Counted from the first letter of the stretch, positions 24,290 to 33,373 are shown. The stretch: 47,825 nucleotides of DNA from an uncultured Myxococcales bacterium (GCA_902826865.1 CADEGN010000018.1:1-47825), one strand, 5' to 3'. A program made the numbers and translations. The notes: generated from the letters alone by a model not told the origin.

Positions 24290-27200
24290 ATGGCGGTGGC
24301 GGCGCGGCGCGCCGGTGACCACCACTCCACGACGCCCCGACCCCTCTACACGCGAGAATCAGCAGAACGCATCCCGCGTCTGCGGTTGCATCCCATACTT
24401 GTCCGCGGATCCGTGCCCTCAGACGTTCATCGAACCCACGAGCGCTGTCCGAGCGAGGAGTCGCTGGCGCTGTATTTCGGCGGACTCGGGCAAGTCTCAC
24501 GTCAGGAATCGGAAGCGATCGAGCAGCATCTCAACCACTGCGACGAGTGCCGAGACGCGATCGTGGCGCTGGCGAGGACGTCGAGTGTTGCTCGCGCTGC
24601 CGCGACGCCGCTTCGTGCCGATGGGGAACCGCCGAGCGATGTCCCCCTCCCGGAAGTCGGCATCCGGCTCGGACGCTACGTCGTCGGGGCACCGCTGGGG
24701 GCCGGTGCGATGGGGCTCGTTTGTGTGGCCTACGATCCGGAGCTCGATCGACGAGTCGCAATCAAGGTCGTGCACGAGCGAGTCCGGCGAACCAAGGACG
24801 AGGAGGCCGTTCTCCTTCGCGAGGCGAGAGCACTCGCACGAATCCGACATCCGAACGTCGTCACCGTCCACGACGCCGGGATTACCGACGGCCAGGTCTG
24901 GCTGGCGATGGAGCTCGTCCAGGGCGAGACCCTGGGCGTGTGGCTGCAGAGCGGCCGCCGGGGATGGAGGGAGATCGTTGTCCTGCTGGTCCAGGCGGGT
25001 CGTGGCCTCAAGGCGGTCCACGCGGCCGGTCTGTTGCATCGAGACCTCAAACCGGCAAACGTGATGGTCGAGTCGACCGAGGACGGACCGAGGGCGCGAG
25101 TGATGGACTTTGGCCTGGTCCGAGCCTCGCCCGCCGAGTCGCTACAGACGGTGGACACGAGCACGGCTCAGGCCGCGGCGGCCATCGAACACACCGCTTC
25201 TGGCGTGGCGATTGGCACCCCAGCGTATATGTCCCCCGAACAGCTGGAGGGCGGGCGGGCGACTGCGGCGAGCGATCAGTTCTCGTTCTGTGTCACCTTG
25301 TGGGAGGCGCTCTATGGTTGCCGCCCGTTCGCCGCGAGCACGATAACGGACTTGCGGCACGAACTGCACCGCGGCGCACCCGCGCGGGCCTCTCGCGTTG
25401 CGGTCCCGGGATGGTTGAGGAGAATCGTCGCTCGGGGACTGTCCGTCGATCCGGCGAAACGGTGGCCATCGATGGAGGCCCTGCTCGACGCGCTCCGTCG
25501 AGGTGAAGCGTCGACTCGACGGCGGCGGAGCTATGCCGTGGCGACGGTGGTCGCCTGTTGCGGGATCGGGCTCTCGTCGTGGCGGAGCATCGATCGGGGC
25601 CGTCGCGTGACGCGATGTGAGGACGATGCTCGCCAGATCCGCTGGGATGAACTTTTCCGCGACGCGCTGCGCGGCCGGCTCGACTCCTCGCGCGCGGACG
25701 TGTCCGCCCAGACTGCGGAACTCGTGATCCCGCGGTTGGACCGCTACGCCGAGGCCTGGAGCGCCGCTTCGATGCATGTCTGTATGGCCGCTTCGGTCAA
25801 CGATGATTGGAGCGATGCCACCAGAGAACGCGCCACATGGTGCCTCGACGACCGGAAACAGGACTTCGAAGCGCTGGTCACCGAGCTGACAGCCGGAGGC
25901 GACGAGGCTTGGTCGGATGCCGTGCTCGCGGTCGCGTCTCTGCGTTACCCCGAAGTTTGTCTCGATGTCGCCTATCTCGACCAGCTGCCCGTAATTCCGC
26001 GAGCCGCTGGGCAGGAAATCCGAGCGGCTCGCGCCGAACTATCGACGGCCGGCGCACTCGAGCGAACGGGTTCGTGCAAGGTCGGAATCGATGTCGCCCG
26101 CCGAGTGGTCAGCCAGGCTGAGGCGGTGGGCTGGGAACCTCTAGTCGCGGAGGCCCGGGCCCTCTTAGGGAACCTACTGCTGTGCGCGGGAGCCTATGCG
26201 GATGCCGAGCGCGAGTTGGAAGCGGCATACTTCGTGGCCGCCACCGCCCGCGTACCGGAGGCGACCCTGAAGGCGGCCGAAGGGCTCGTGTGGGCGGTGG
26301 GCATAGAGCAGGGGCGGTACGCCGACGGCATGCGATGGTCCCAGCTTGCGGCTGTGACACTGTCGGGCCTGCGCGACCCGGCGCGAACCCTGCAAGAGCG
26401 ACATCTCAGCGGCCACGCCAATCTGTTGCTCAAGCTGGGGAAGCTGGACGCGGCAGCGCAGCTCCACGAGCAAGCGTTGGAAATCAACGAGCAGGAGTTG
26501 GGGGAAGGTCACGTCAATACGGCTGCGAGTCTCCTGAGCCTCGCAGCCGTCGCCGAACACATGGGTTTCTTCGACGAGGCTCGCGCGCGACTGGAGCGGG
26601 CGGTGGCGATCCTGCGGCAGGAGCTGGGACCCCGACATCCCAGGGTCGGCAAGGCGGTCAGCAACTTGGCCTCCGTCGCGCTCACGAAAGGAGACCACGA
26701 CCGGGCACGGGAGCTGTTCGTTCAGTCCCTCCAGATCGCCCAGGAAGCGTTCGGTGACGAGCACGTGGAGGTGGCCTATGCCCTGCAGAACCTTGCGGCG
26801 CTCGAGTTGTCACTCGGAGATCTCGACACTGCAAAGCCCCTGCTCGAGCGCGCGCTGGCGGCGATGGAGGATTCGTTCGGGCCTGAGTCTCCGGATCTCG
26901 CGGCCGTGCTGATGAACCTCGCTGCGGTCCACTCGCAATTGGGGTCATTCACCCAAGCCGAGGCGTTGTGCCGGCGTGCGCTGGCGATCCGCGAAAGAGC
27001 ACTTGGCCCCGACCATGCCAAGGTCGCGGCGAGTCTCACCGGCTTGGCGGCGGTTTACCAGATGACCCATCGAGATCGGGAGGCCAAAGAGCTTCACGAA
27101 CGTGCGCTCACGATCATGCAAGCGGACCTCACTTCCGGTCGCCCGGAGGTTGCGCGAACCAAGTCCAACCTGGGTCACATCTACGTTCGTTTAGGCGATC

Positions 27201-27613
27201 GAGCTCGAGCTCGGGAGCTATTTGACGACTCGCTCGCGCAGCTCGAGAAGACCCTCGGTCCCGAACACCCGTTGGTGGCGGAGCCATTGACCGGCCTCGC
27301 GGACCTCGCCATCGCGGCCGGCGAGTTCGACAGTGCCGTGTCCTTGGCGGAGCGAGCGCTGACACTGCGACAAGCCGATACACCCTCGGCGCGGGCAGAG
27401 GCCCAGGTTCTGCTTGCGCAGGCGCTCGCGAAAGCCCACCGCGATCCGGATCGCGTCCTCGAGCTCGTCACACGCGCCCGCGACACCTACGAGGCCGATC
27501 CCGCGGTACACCGCGAACAGTTGGAAGAGATCGAACGCTTGTTGCGAGCGGGTCGTTTCACCCAACGCGGGCAGGGGCGTGGGCGGTCCGCGAGGGGTGG
27601 GAGCAAAGGCTAG
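24290..27613 (+). CDS. Ser/Thr protein kinase with N-terminal anti-sigma-type zinc-finger motif and long TPR tail
   Basis: The 1107-residue frame begins at ATG 24290; the first about 40 residues are Arg-rich and a GTG at 24413 is a plausible alternative. At residues 53-87 a cysteine and an H80-x3-C84-x2-C87 motif (IEQHLNHCDEC) match the zf-HC2 domain of ECF anti-sigma factors. The kinase follows: glycine loop GAGAMG at 137-142, lysine at 159, HRDLKPAN at 250-257 and DFG at 273-275. A hydrophobic helix lies near 412-430. From about residue 700 onward there are roughly eight 42-residue kinesin-light-chain-type TPRs, for example LGPRHPRVGKAVSNLASVAL. It is divergent from a sigma-factor gene, so sigma sequestration released by signal or phosphorylation is a reasonable inference. 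Confidence 0.92.
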   Translation: MAVAARRAGDHHSTTPRPLYTRESAERIPRLRLHPILVRGSVPSDVHRTHERCPSEESLALYFGGLGQVSRQESEAIEQHLNHCDECRDAIVALARTSSVARAAATPLRADGEPPSDVPLPEVGIRLGRYVVGAPLGAGAMGLVCVAYDPELDRRVAIKVVHERVRRTKDEEAVLLREARALARIRHPNVVTVHDAGITDGQVWLAMELVQGETLGVWLQSGRRGWREIVVLLVQAGRGLKAVHAAGLLHRDLKPANVMVESTEDGPRARVMDFGLVRASPAESLQTVDTSTAQAAAAIEHTASGVAIGTPAYMSPEQLEGGRATAASDQFSFCVTLWEALYGCRPFAASTITDLRHELHRGAPARASRVAVPGWLRRIVARGLSVDPAKRWPSMEALLDALRRGEASTRRRRSYAVATVVACCGIGLSSWRSIDRGRRVTRCEDDARQIRWDELFRDALRGRLDSSRADVSAQTAELVIPRLDRYAEAWSAASMHVCMAASVNDDWSDATRERATWCLDDRKQDFEALVTELTAGGDEAWSDAVLAVASLRYPEVCLDVAYLDQLPVIPRAAGQEIRAARAELSTAGALERTGSCKVGIDVARRVVSQAEAVGWEPLVAEARALLGNLLLCAGAYADAERELEAAYFVAATARVPEATLKAAEGLVWAVGIEQGRYADGMRWSQLAAVTLSGLRDPARTLQERHLSGHANLLLKLGKLDAAAQLHEQALEINEQELGEGHVNTAASLLSLAAVAEHMGFFDEARARLERAVAILRQELGPRHPRVGKAVSNLASVALTKGDHDRARELFVQSLQIAQEAFGDEHVEVAYALQNLAALELSLGDLDTAKPLLERALAAMEDSFGPESPDLAAVLMNLAAVHSQLGSFTQAEALCRRALAIRERALGPDHAKVAASLTGLAAVYQMTHRDREAKELHERALTIMQADLTSGRPEVARTKSNLGHIYVRLGDRARARELFDDSLAQLEKTLGPEHPLVAEPLTGLADLAIAAGEFDSAVSLAERALTLRQADTPSARAEAQVLLAQALAKAHRDPDRVLELVTRARDTYEADPAVHREQLEEIERLLRAGRFTQRGQGRGRSARGGSKG

Positions 27614-27723
27614 ATCTGGAATTCGCAGGTATCGGTGAAGAACCGGATGAACACAACGTGCCCGCGGATGTCCGCGTCCGAGATGCGATCATCGAGCCAA
27701 TCGATCTCACCCCACGACGGCAT
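27610..27723 (-). pseudogene. Truncated redoxin (thioredoxin-like) N-terminal fragment
   Basis: A 37-codon frame starts at ATG 27723, preceded by AAGGG, and ends with a stop that overlaps the stop of the opposite-strand kinase (CTAG at 27610-27613). The peptide reads MPSWGEIDWLDDRISDADIR, then GHVVFIRFFTDTCEFQI. This matches the start of AhpC/TlpA-type redoxins, where W-L-x(n)-L-R-G-x-V-V-x-x-R-F-W-T-D-T-C-P-x-C leads into the CxxC active site. Here the sequence breaks off right after the first active-site cysteine. It sits 39 bases after the DUF1552 gene on the same strand and may be a rump of an operon partner cut when the kinase gene's 3' end came to lie next to it. Confidence 0.6.
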
Positions 27724-27762
27724 CGCCCTTGCCCGCTTGGCTCCCCCCGCGTTTTCACGCGA

Positions 27763-29112
27763 TCAGGCCAGCAGTTCTGAAATGATGCCGGGCTTGCCTT
27801 CGTCACCGATGTTGTCGACCGGTACGCCCATCGCGTGGCAGATCGTGAGCAACATCTGATGCCAAGTCCGCTCCATACCGAAGTCGGGGGAGCGTCCGGT
27901 CTTGAACGTGCCGCCGAGGCTCCCGGCGAGCACGACAGGATGCGGCTGGGTCATGCCGTGGCCATTGCCGTCGGGCAACTCGTGCGCCATGACGACGAGT
28001 GTGTTGTCGAGCAGGGTCCCATCGCCCTCCGGCACGCTGCGCAGTCTGTCAAGTAGGTACGCGAACTGCTCGTTGTGCCACCGCTCGATCGCGAGGTTCC
28101 ACGTCGGAGCATTCGCGGTGTCGTCGTGGGACACCGCGTGATGACCGTAGAGCGCCTCGTCCGATCCAGGCGCCGCCAAGCCCAATCGCTCCAAGTGCAT
28201 GAGGTAGCTCTGCGCGCTGCTCCACATCACGGTGGCGATGCGCGTGCGATCGCAGGCAAATGCCTCCACAAGCAAGTCGGTGTGGAGGCGCAGCGCATCG
28301 GGATAGGCCTCTTGCGTCCGGTAGTCGTTGCGGTCGAACGTCGGCTCGTCACCGCATTGGCTCACTCCGACCTCGAGCAGCCGTTCGATGTCTCGCACGG
28401 CCTCGAGGTGACGATCGAATTTGTTTCGATCGCTCTGGCCGACCCGGTTGCGCACATCGTTGAGCTCCGCGCCGACGAGGTCGAGCACGCTCTTGCGGCG
28501 CTCCACCAGCGCCAGCGCGTCGGCGTTCGGCACGAAGTTTCCGAACAGGGTGGCATAGACGTTGCGTGGGTCTTCCTCGGGTGGCAACGGGTCGTCGGCG
28601 CTCCGGTAGCTCACGCGCATGCACGCGTCTTGTATCGGGCAGCCAGGGCCGTACACGATCATGCCAGCTCCGAGTTGAATCGACTCGAAAGCGGTCTCAC
28701 GGGGGAGGCCCTGGGCGATGATCTGATCGAAGGAGGGACCGCCGGGCCCGTCAAGCGAGTCGTTGAGCGAGTGGGAGACCAACGACGGGGTCGTCACGAC
28801 GTGGATGTTGCCCTTGCCCTTGGCCTCAAGGCGCAGGCGCTCGAGATTGCGCGGCACGATGAGATCGGACTTGAAGGGAGCGAGCGCTTCGAGCGACCCC
28901 CCGACGGGGAAGTCGAACTCCGTCTCCGTCCCTGTCGGCCAGAATCTGTCGAGCTCGACGCCGAGCGATCGAAAGACGAACAGCAGCCGCTTGGGCGGCC
29001 CGTCGCCGGCGGCTTCCAGGTGCGCGTTGAACACCGGGAGAAACGGTGCCACGACTCCGGAACCGCCCAGGCCCAGGAGAAAGTTGCGGCGGCTGCGAGA
29101 AAACGTGCTCAT
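27763..29112 (-). CDS. DUF1552 protein with Tat-type signal
   Basis: This 449-residue protein starts with a twin-arginine signal, SRSRRNFLLGLGGSGVVAPF, so it should be exported folded. The body matches DUF1552: KRLLFVFRSLGVELDRFWPT, the HVVTTPSLVSHSLNDSLDG region, GPSFDQIIAQ, and a C-terminal NTLVVMAHELPDGNGHGM followed by HPVVLAGSLGGTFKTGR. Family members occur in planctomycetes, verrucomicrobia and myxobacteria, nearly always next to a DUF1592-type cytochrome-like protein, but no reaction is established to my knowledge. The fold resembles sulfatase/alkaline-phosphatase-like proteins such as DUF1501. Its ATG overlaps the stop of the DUF1592 gene by four bases, so the two are translationally coupled. 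Confidence 0.9.
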   Translation of the reverse strand: MSTFSRSRRNFLLGLGGSGVVAPFLPVFNAHLEAAGDGPPKRLLFVFRSLGVELDRFWPTGTETEFDFPVGGSLEALAPFKSDLIVPRNLERLRLEAKGKGNIHVVTTPSLVSHSLNDSLDGPGGPSFDQIIAQGLPRETAFESIQLGAGMIVYGPGCPIQDACMRVSYRSADDPLPPEEDPRNVYATLFGNFVPNADALALVERRKSVLDLVGAELNDVRNRVGQSDRNKFDRHLEAVRDIERLLEVGVSQCGDEPTFDRNDYRTQEAYPDALRLHTDLLVEAFACDRTRIATVMWSSAQSYLMHLERLGLAAPGSDEALYGHHAVSHDDTANAPTWNLAIERWHNEQFAYLLDRLRSVPEGDGTLLDNTLVVMAHELPDGNGHGMTQPHPVVLAGSLGGTFKTGRSPDFGMERTWHQMLLTICHAMGVPVDNIGDEGKPGIISELLA

Positions 29113-30869
29113 GGGTCGATCGCCTGGCCTTGGAAACGAAACGGTTTGCTCTTGGCGAGTTCGATCACCAGCTTCCGAATGTCACCCGATTCCGAGAACG
29201 ACTGCGCCAGATCCTGCAGCGCTTCTTCGTCGAGAAGCGTTTCCTCGCGGCCGAGCGCGTAACGAAACCACTGCCTGGTGATGCAGGCCCTCACGCTGGA
29301 GCTCTCGCTGAGCTTGAGCGCCAGATCGACAGGTCCAGAGACTGGGCCATCGGTCTCCTCCCCGCTCCCGATGATCTCGCCCGATGGATCGAGCGGCAGG
29401 CCGTGGAAGTCGGTGCGGTAGCGTCCAAGCCCATCGTACGAGGCGTACGGCAGCCCCAAACCATCGATCGGGTTGTGACACCCCGCGCAAGCCGGATTTT
29501 CGCGATGAACGGCCAGCCATTCGCGCGGCGTCTGTTCGGGAACCGGCCCGACCGGTTCGTCCTCGACCTCGACGTCGTCCGGTGGTTCAGGCACCTCCGT
29601 GCACAGCAGCTTCCCGAGGATCGTCAGCCCCTGGAAGATCGGGCTGCGGAGCTCGTTGGGATGACTGTGGCTCGCCAAGAACGCCGGCATGGTCAAGACC
29701 CCGGCCCGCTCGGTGGTGGGCAGGTCGACGCCGGCCCAGTCATCGCCGCCCTCGGGCAGGCCGTAGACGTCGTAGAGGGGCCCGGAAACCAGGCTCCAAG
29801 GCGCCGCCAGCAAGGTTGCGACGCGACCGTCGCCGTCGCCGCGCACGACGAAGTCTGTGAACCGTTCGAACTCCTCCAGCATCGCGGCTCGCAGCTCGGG
29901 CGTGAACGCGGGGTCGTTGCTCTGCCGCGACGCGAGCGCTTGAACGCCCAGCCACTGGGTATGAAAGCTCGAAATCCCTGCCTTGGCCCGCGGGTCAGCC
30001 AGCATCCTCTCCACTGCATCTTCGATGTCGGCGTCGCTCTGCAAACGATCGGCATCGGCGGCGGCAAACAAGTCATCGTCGGGCATGCTGTTCCACAGCA
30101 TGTACGACAAGCGACTGGCCATTTCGTAGCCATCGAGCGCCTGAGGTTCGTCCGAATCGTCCGAGCCGCCCTCGAGGCGATACACGAAGTTGGGCGACTG
30201 GAGCATCGCCTCCACCAAAACGCCGAGCGTTTCGGTAAACGTCTTCTCCGGCCGATGCGCGTCGTACAGAGCGCGATAGCGCGTACCTTCGATCGCGGAC
30301 AGGGGCCTGCGATACGCGCGCTTGCCGAAGTCCTCGATGAACGCGTCCGCGCACGTGTCTTCGGGCTGCGGCTGTTGTGAGCACGCAAGCAGCTGAGGAA
30401 GCTGTTTCATTGCCAGCCCGGCGGCGATTTCTGCGGCCAGTTGGTACTTCTCCACTCCGCCGAGGGTCAGCGGATCGGTCGCGTTGGAGAGGAAGCCCGC
30501 CTCGCCTTCGTCGATCGCGAGATCGAAGCTCGGCGTTTCCTCCAGTCGCAGCAGATCCCGGATCGTGTTGGCGTATTGGGCCTGCGTCAGCCGCCGAATC
30601 GGGTTGTAGGCGAGTTCCGCCGGCTCGGGCAGCTCGGACGACGAGCCCGAGTCCGCGGACGATCCGGCACCAGCGTCGGCGTCCGGCTGCGATCCGGGAT
30701 CGGCGCCATCGAGCCCGACGTAGCAACCTTGCAGCAGCGCAAGCCACCCGCCCACGAGAGGACCGAGGATTCGGCGCTTCGCCGCGGCGCCAACGCGCCC
30801 TCTCGCGATTGGGGAGGCGCTCTTGTCCCCCGCGCCACCACCCACGACTTCAACCTGGACTCCGCGCAT
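29109..30869 (-). CDS. DUF1592/DUF1588 family (planctomycete-type cytochrome-associated) lipoprotein
   Basis: I use the ATG at 30869 (586 residues), which has GGAGGAG two bases upstream, rather than a TTG at 30887. The N-terminus has a hydrophobic segment ending WLALLQGC, a lipobox, then an Asp/Ala/Ser/Gly linker. Domains in order are DUF1587-like (RRLTQAQYANTIRDLLRLE), DUF1595/DUF1592 (GKRAYRRPLSAIEG to AMLQSPNFVYRLEG and SYMLWNSMPDDDLF), DUF1588 with a haem-type CxxCH in NPACAGCHNPIDGLGLPYAS, and DUF1585 at the end (ITRQWFRYALGREET). Only this one CxxCH is seen. It probably acts outside the inner membrane together with the DUF1552 protein. The substrate is unknown. Confidence 0.88.
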   Translation of the reverse strand: MRGVQVEVVGGGAGDKSASPIARGRVGAAAKRRILGPLVGGWLALLQGCYVGLDGADPGSQPDADAGAGSSADSGSSSELPEPAELAYNPIRRLTQAQYANTIRDLLRLEETPSFDLAIDEGEAGFLSNATDPLTLGGVEKYQLAAEIAAGLAMKQLPQLLACSQQPQPEDTCADAFIEDFGKRAYRRPLSAIEGTRYRALYDAHRPEKTFTETLGVLVEAMLQSPNFVYRLEGGSDDSDEPQALDGYEMASRLSYMLWNSMPDDDLFAAADADRLQSDADIEDAVERMLADPRAKAGISSFHTQWLGVQALASRQSNDPAFTPELRAAMLEEFERFTDFVVRGDGDGRVATLLAAPWSLVSGPLYDVYGLPEGGDDWAGVDLPTTERAGVLTMPAFLASHSHPNELRSPIFQGLTILGKLLCTEVPEPPDDVEVEDEPVGPVPEQTPREWLAVHRENPACAGCHNPIDGLGLPYASYDGLGRYRTDFHGLPLDPSGEIIGSGEETDGPVSGPVDLALKLSESSSVRACITRQWFRYALGREETLLDEEALQDLAQSFSESGDIRKLVIELAKSKPFRFQGQAIDP

Positions 30870-31336
30870 GACTCCTCCACTCGCCAAGTCCGTCAGTGGC
30901 TCGAGGGTTCACCAGGTTTTTTGTGTAGTGAAACGGACGGGCTGATCCGTCCGACGCAGGCTCCGCGCAAGACCAAGTGATCGCTCGCGAAGTTGGCCGC
31001 GGCGCAGGCTGGCGTAGCCCGCGGTTAGGGGTTTGTACCTGCGAACGGGGCGAGCGAGATTCGAGGCGGTCGCGGTAGTTGATGGAGTGGACGTATGGGT
31101 CAGCACGCGTACGTCGACGATGGATGGGCGAAGTAGGGAGCCAGGCCCGGGCGGTCCGTAGACCGTGTGACGCAGCGCGGCGGCGACTTCATCGCGAGCC
31201 ACATGCGCGGCTACGAGTACGTCGGCGGCGTGTCGATCGCAACAGCATCATCCCCGCGATGGGCTGACGTGCACAGCGTCTGCGGCTGCGGGCAAGCGAC
31301 CGCCCGCATTGCCGATGCCGTCGCTGCGGCGAGGTG
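30870..31336. other. 467-base stretch without a confident gene
   Basis: It contains the leader of the DUF1592 gene, a perfect 7-bp hairpin (30934-30953) and most of repeat copy B (31283-31355). Short frames on the plus strand (for example IASHMRGYEYVGGVSIATAS near 31190-31250) have balanced composition but no start, ribosome site or family match. I call no gene here. Confidence 0.5.
30934..30953 (-). other. Inverted repeat in the leader of the DUF1592 gene
   Basis: CGGACGG at 30934-30940 pairs perfectly with CCGTCCG at 30947-30953 across a six-base loop. On the minus strand only three T residues follow, so a strong intrinsic terminator is unlikely. It lies about 65 bases before the DUF1592 start and might be an operator or leader hairpin. 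Confidence 0.4.
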
Positions 31337-31355
31337 CTAGGGCGAGTAGATCGGG
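31283..31355 (+). repeat. 73-bp dispersed repeat, copy B
   Basis: It matches 23201-23273 at 71 of 73 positions. It overlaps the 3' end of the lipoprotein gene on the minus strand and supplies its last residues (PIYSP) and its TAG stop; the stop exists because of one of the two differences between copies. Confidence 0.8.
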
Positions 31356-32314
31356 ACCCTGAACGTACCCGTGTATTCAAGATCGGTGACGGAGTCGATG
31401 ACGGCGAAATTACCTGCGATGAGCGTGGAGTCGTACTCGCTCACTTCGACACGACCTTCGTTGAATGGCGTTGACGAGAGATACTCGTCAGAAAGAAACA
31501 CCTGTACCTCCCCGCCGACGTTGAAGCTGCCAAGGGCCGCGGGAGCGAAGACGGTCGCGAACCGGGCTGCTCCGTCAAGCGGTAGAGCGGCCTCGATCCC
31601 GCTGATGGTGATCCGAGCGACACCGTTATCGCCGATGTCGAGCGTGTGGGCGGATGCAAAGTCAGACTCCCACGGTTCGCCATCGCCGAGGTCGACGGTG
31701 ACGGTCCCATCGAGCACGGGCAGGTCCTGTCCGAGCTCAAGGTCGACGACGTCGTCCTCCCCCAGGGTAAAGCGTCGCGTTTCCGAGACAAAGCCTTCGG
31801 GAAAGACGCCATCCACGTTGTTTCTCTGAGCGAACCGGGGCGACAGCCCGGCGGTGACCTCGTACTCGACCAACCGGGCGGCACGCGCGGTGACACAGGA
31901 CGGATCGCACTCGACGGGGCCCTCCCACCATGTTCGCCCATCCCACGGCACCTCGTGGAACGTTCCGGCGGCAACCACTGCCGGAAACGCCGGGCGGTAG
32001 CCACACACGGCACATCCATGGGCCGCCGCGCCCGAGCACGTGCAGTAGGCGCAGTCGATGTGGGTGAACAAGCCCTCACCTTCCACGGTCCGGACGGTCG
32101 TGGTTACGGGGAAGTTGTGATCGAAGAACAGCGGGCCGGGGCCAACGTTGTGCACACGAAACGTGACCTGTGCTGGCGACGGCTGGTCCCAGCAGGGCAA
32201 CGTGGAATCATCGCCGTAGGTCTGCGCGTCGGGTAGATCGAACTCGCTCGTACACGCCAGCAGCACAAACGCGACTATCGGTAACCTAACTACTAAAGCC
32301 ATCCCGCGTATCAT
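31337..32314 (-). CDS. Putative lipoprotein, unknown function
   Basis: I place the start at ATG 32314 (325 residues); an ATG four codons later is equally possible. The long frame upstream of it is Arg/Ser-rich and not credible. The signal MALVVRLPIVAFVLLAC has a good lipobox (LLAC). The mature part begins TSEFDLPDAQTYGDDS and contains a cysteine cluster, HIDCAYCTCSGAAAHGCAVC, then beta-rich segments such as LPVLDGTVTVDLGDGEPW. No family is recognised. The final residues and stop fall inside the dispersed 73-bp repeat, so the gene may have been shortened or altered there. Confidence 0.7.
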   Translation of the reverse strand: MIRGMALVVRLPIVAFVLLACTSEFDLPDAQTYGDDSTLPCWDQPSPAQVTFRVHNVGPGPLFFDHNFPVTTTVRTVEGEGLFTHIDCAYCTCSGAAAHGCAVCGYRPAFPAVVAAGTFHEVPWDGRTWWEGPVECDPSCVTARAARLVEYEVTAGLSPRFAQRNNVDGVFPEGFVSETRRFTLGEDDVVDLELGQDLPVLDGTVTVDLGDGEPWESDFASAHTLDIGDNGVARITISGIEAALPLDGAARFATVFAPAALGSFNVGGEVQVFLSDEYLSSTPFNEGRVEVSEYDSTLIAGNFAVIDSVTDLEYTGTFRVPIYSP

Positions 32315-32510
32315 CGACCCCGGCCCGTGTCCGCGCAAGCGTGTAACCGGTTTCAGCGGGTCCGGCCTAGCAGCCCGCGTTCCACCACGGGCTGCTAGTC
32401 GGGCCAGGCCGGGGCCCGAGCGCCCCACAGACTGGCGAGGTCCAGCCCGAGGCAGGTGCGTGCCCGCGGTGCGAATGCTCGCGACCGGCGATCGATTGCT
32501 CGAGGCTCGA

Positions 32511-33344
32511 TCAGCGGCTCGCGGCGCGTAGGCGGTCGGCGAACTTTCGCGGCGGGACGCCCACAACGCGGCTGAAGTCGCGAGCAAAGTGGGCTTGATC
32601 CGCGTAGCCAAGCTCGTCCGCCAGCTGCGCGAGCGAGCGCGTCGGATCGAGTTCAATCAGCCCTGCGGCCTCCTGCAGCCGGACTCTGCTGATCACCCAC
32701 TTGGGCGTGGCGCCGACATAGCGCTGCATCAATCGCTGGAGCACGCGTTCATCGAGTCTGAAGCGGGCTTCCAGTTCGCTGACCCGCACGAGACCAGGTG
32801 TGTGCGTGACGTGCTCCACGATGGTTCGCGCCAACCGGGCGTGGGGGTGGAGCGGCCGGGCGATCGACAGCAGTGCCGCGCTGATCACTTCGAATGCCCC
32901 CGGATCATCGGCGCACGCAAGCGCCGCCCGCTCAACTGCTGCGACATCCAGATCAAGGACTTCGCGCAGCGCAACGATTCGATCGGTCCACTGGGAAGCG
33001 GGGCGGTCGACGAAGCCAAGGATGGCGCCTGGGTGGAGCTGGGCACCGAGGATGCGTCCGCGGCCCTCGAGCTTGCGGACAAAGCGGCGGCGATGCACAC
33101 CCACCAAGCGAGACGATCCGGCCTCGACAACGAGATGCACGGTTGGGTCGCTGAGCATGCTGGCCTCGTGCGGCGGCTGGCCACGGAGGTCCCAACGGGT
33201 TTCCCAAAACCGTTCCACCCACGGCGCCAATCGGTGCGGTGGCACATGCCGGCTCACCTCGATTCGCCGGCCGCTGATCGGGTCCGAGACGACCTTCCTC
33301 GTCGGTCGGGTTTGTTCAAGACGGACTGGGCCTCCTGCGTGCAT
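32511..33344 (-). CDS. AraC-family transcriptional regulator
   Basis: This 277-residue protein has the C-terminal AraC double helix-turn-helix: SELEARFRLDERVLQRLMQR with YVGATPKWVISRVRLQEA, then LAQLADELGYADQAHFARDF followed by VVGVPPRKFADRL. The N-terminal half (PPHRLAPWVERFWETRWDLR and EASMLSDPTVHLVVE) fits the DUF6597-type sensory domain seen in many such regulators. The ATG at 33344 is 29 bases from the divergent cupin ATG at 33374, so the two promoters must overlap. Control of the cupin gene, and autoregulation, are likely inferences. Confidence 0.93.
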   Translation of the reverse strand: MHAGGPVRLEQTRPTRKVVSDPISGRRIEVSRHVPPHRLAPWVERFWETRWDLRGQPPHEASMLSDPTVHLVVEAGSSRLVGVHRRRFVRKLEGRGRILGAQLHPGAILGFVDRPASQWTDRIVALREVLDLDVAAVERAALACADDPGAFEVISAALLSIARPLHPHARLARTIVEHVTHTPGLVRVSELEARFRLDERVLQRLMQRYVGATPKWVISRVRLQEAAGLIELDPTRSLAQLADELGYADQAHFARDFSRVVGVPPRKFADRLRAASR

Positions 33345-33373
33345 GCTCTCGCTTCCGCCTCAAGGAGCACACC

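Noticed and set aside
31079..31267. 62-codon plus-strand frame
   Set aside because: It has no ribosome site or recognisable motif, and codon use does not stand out from its surroundings.
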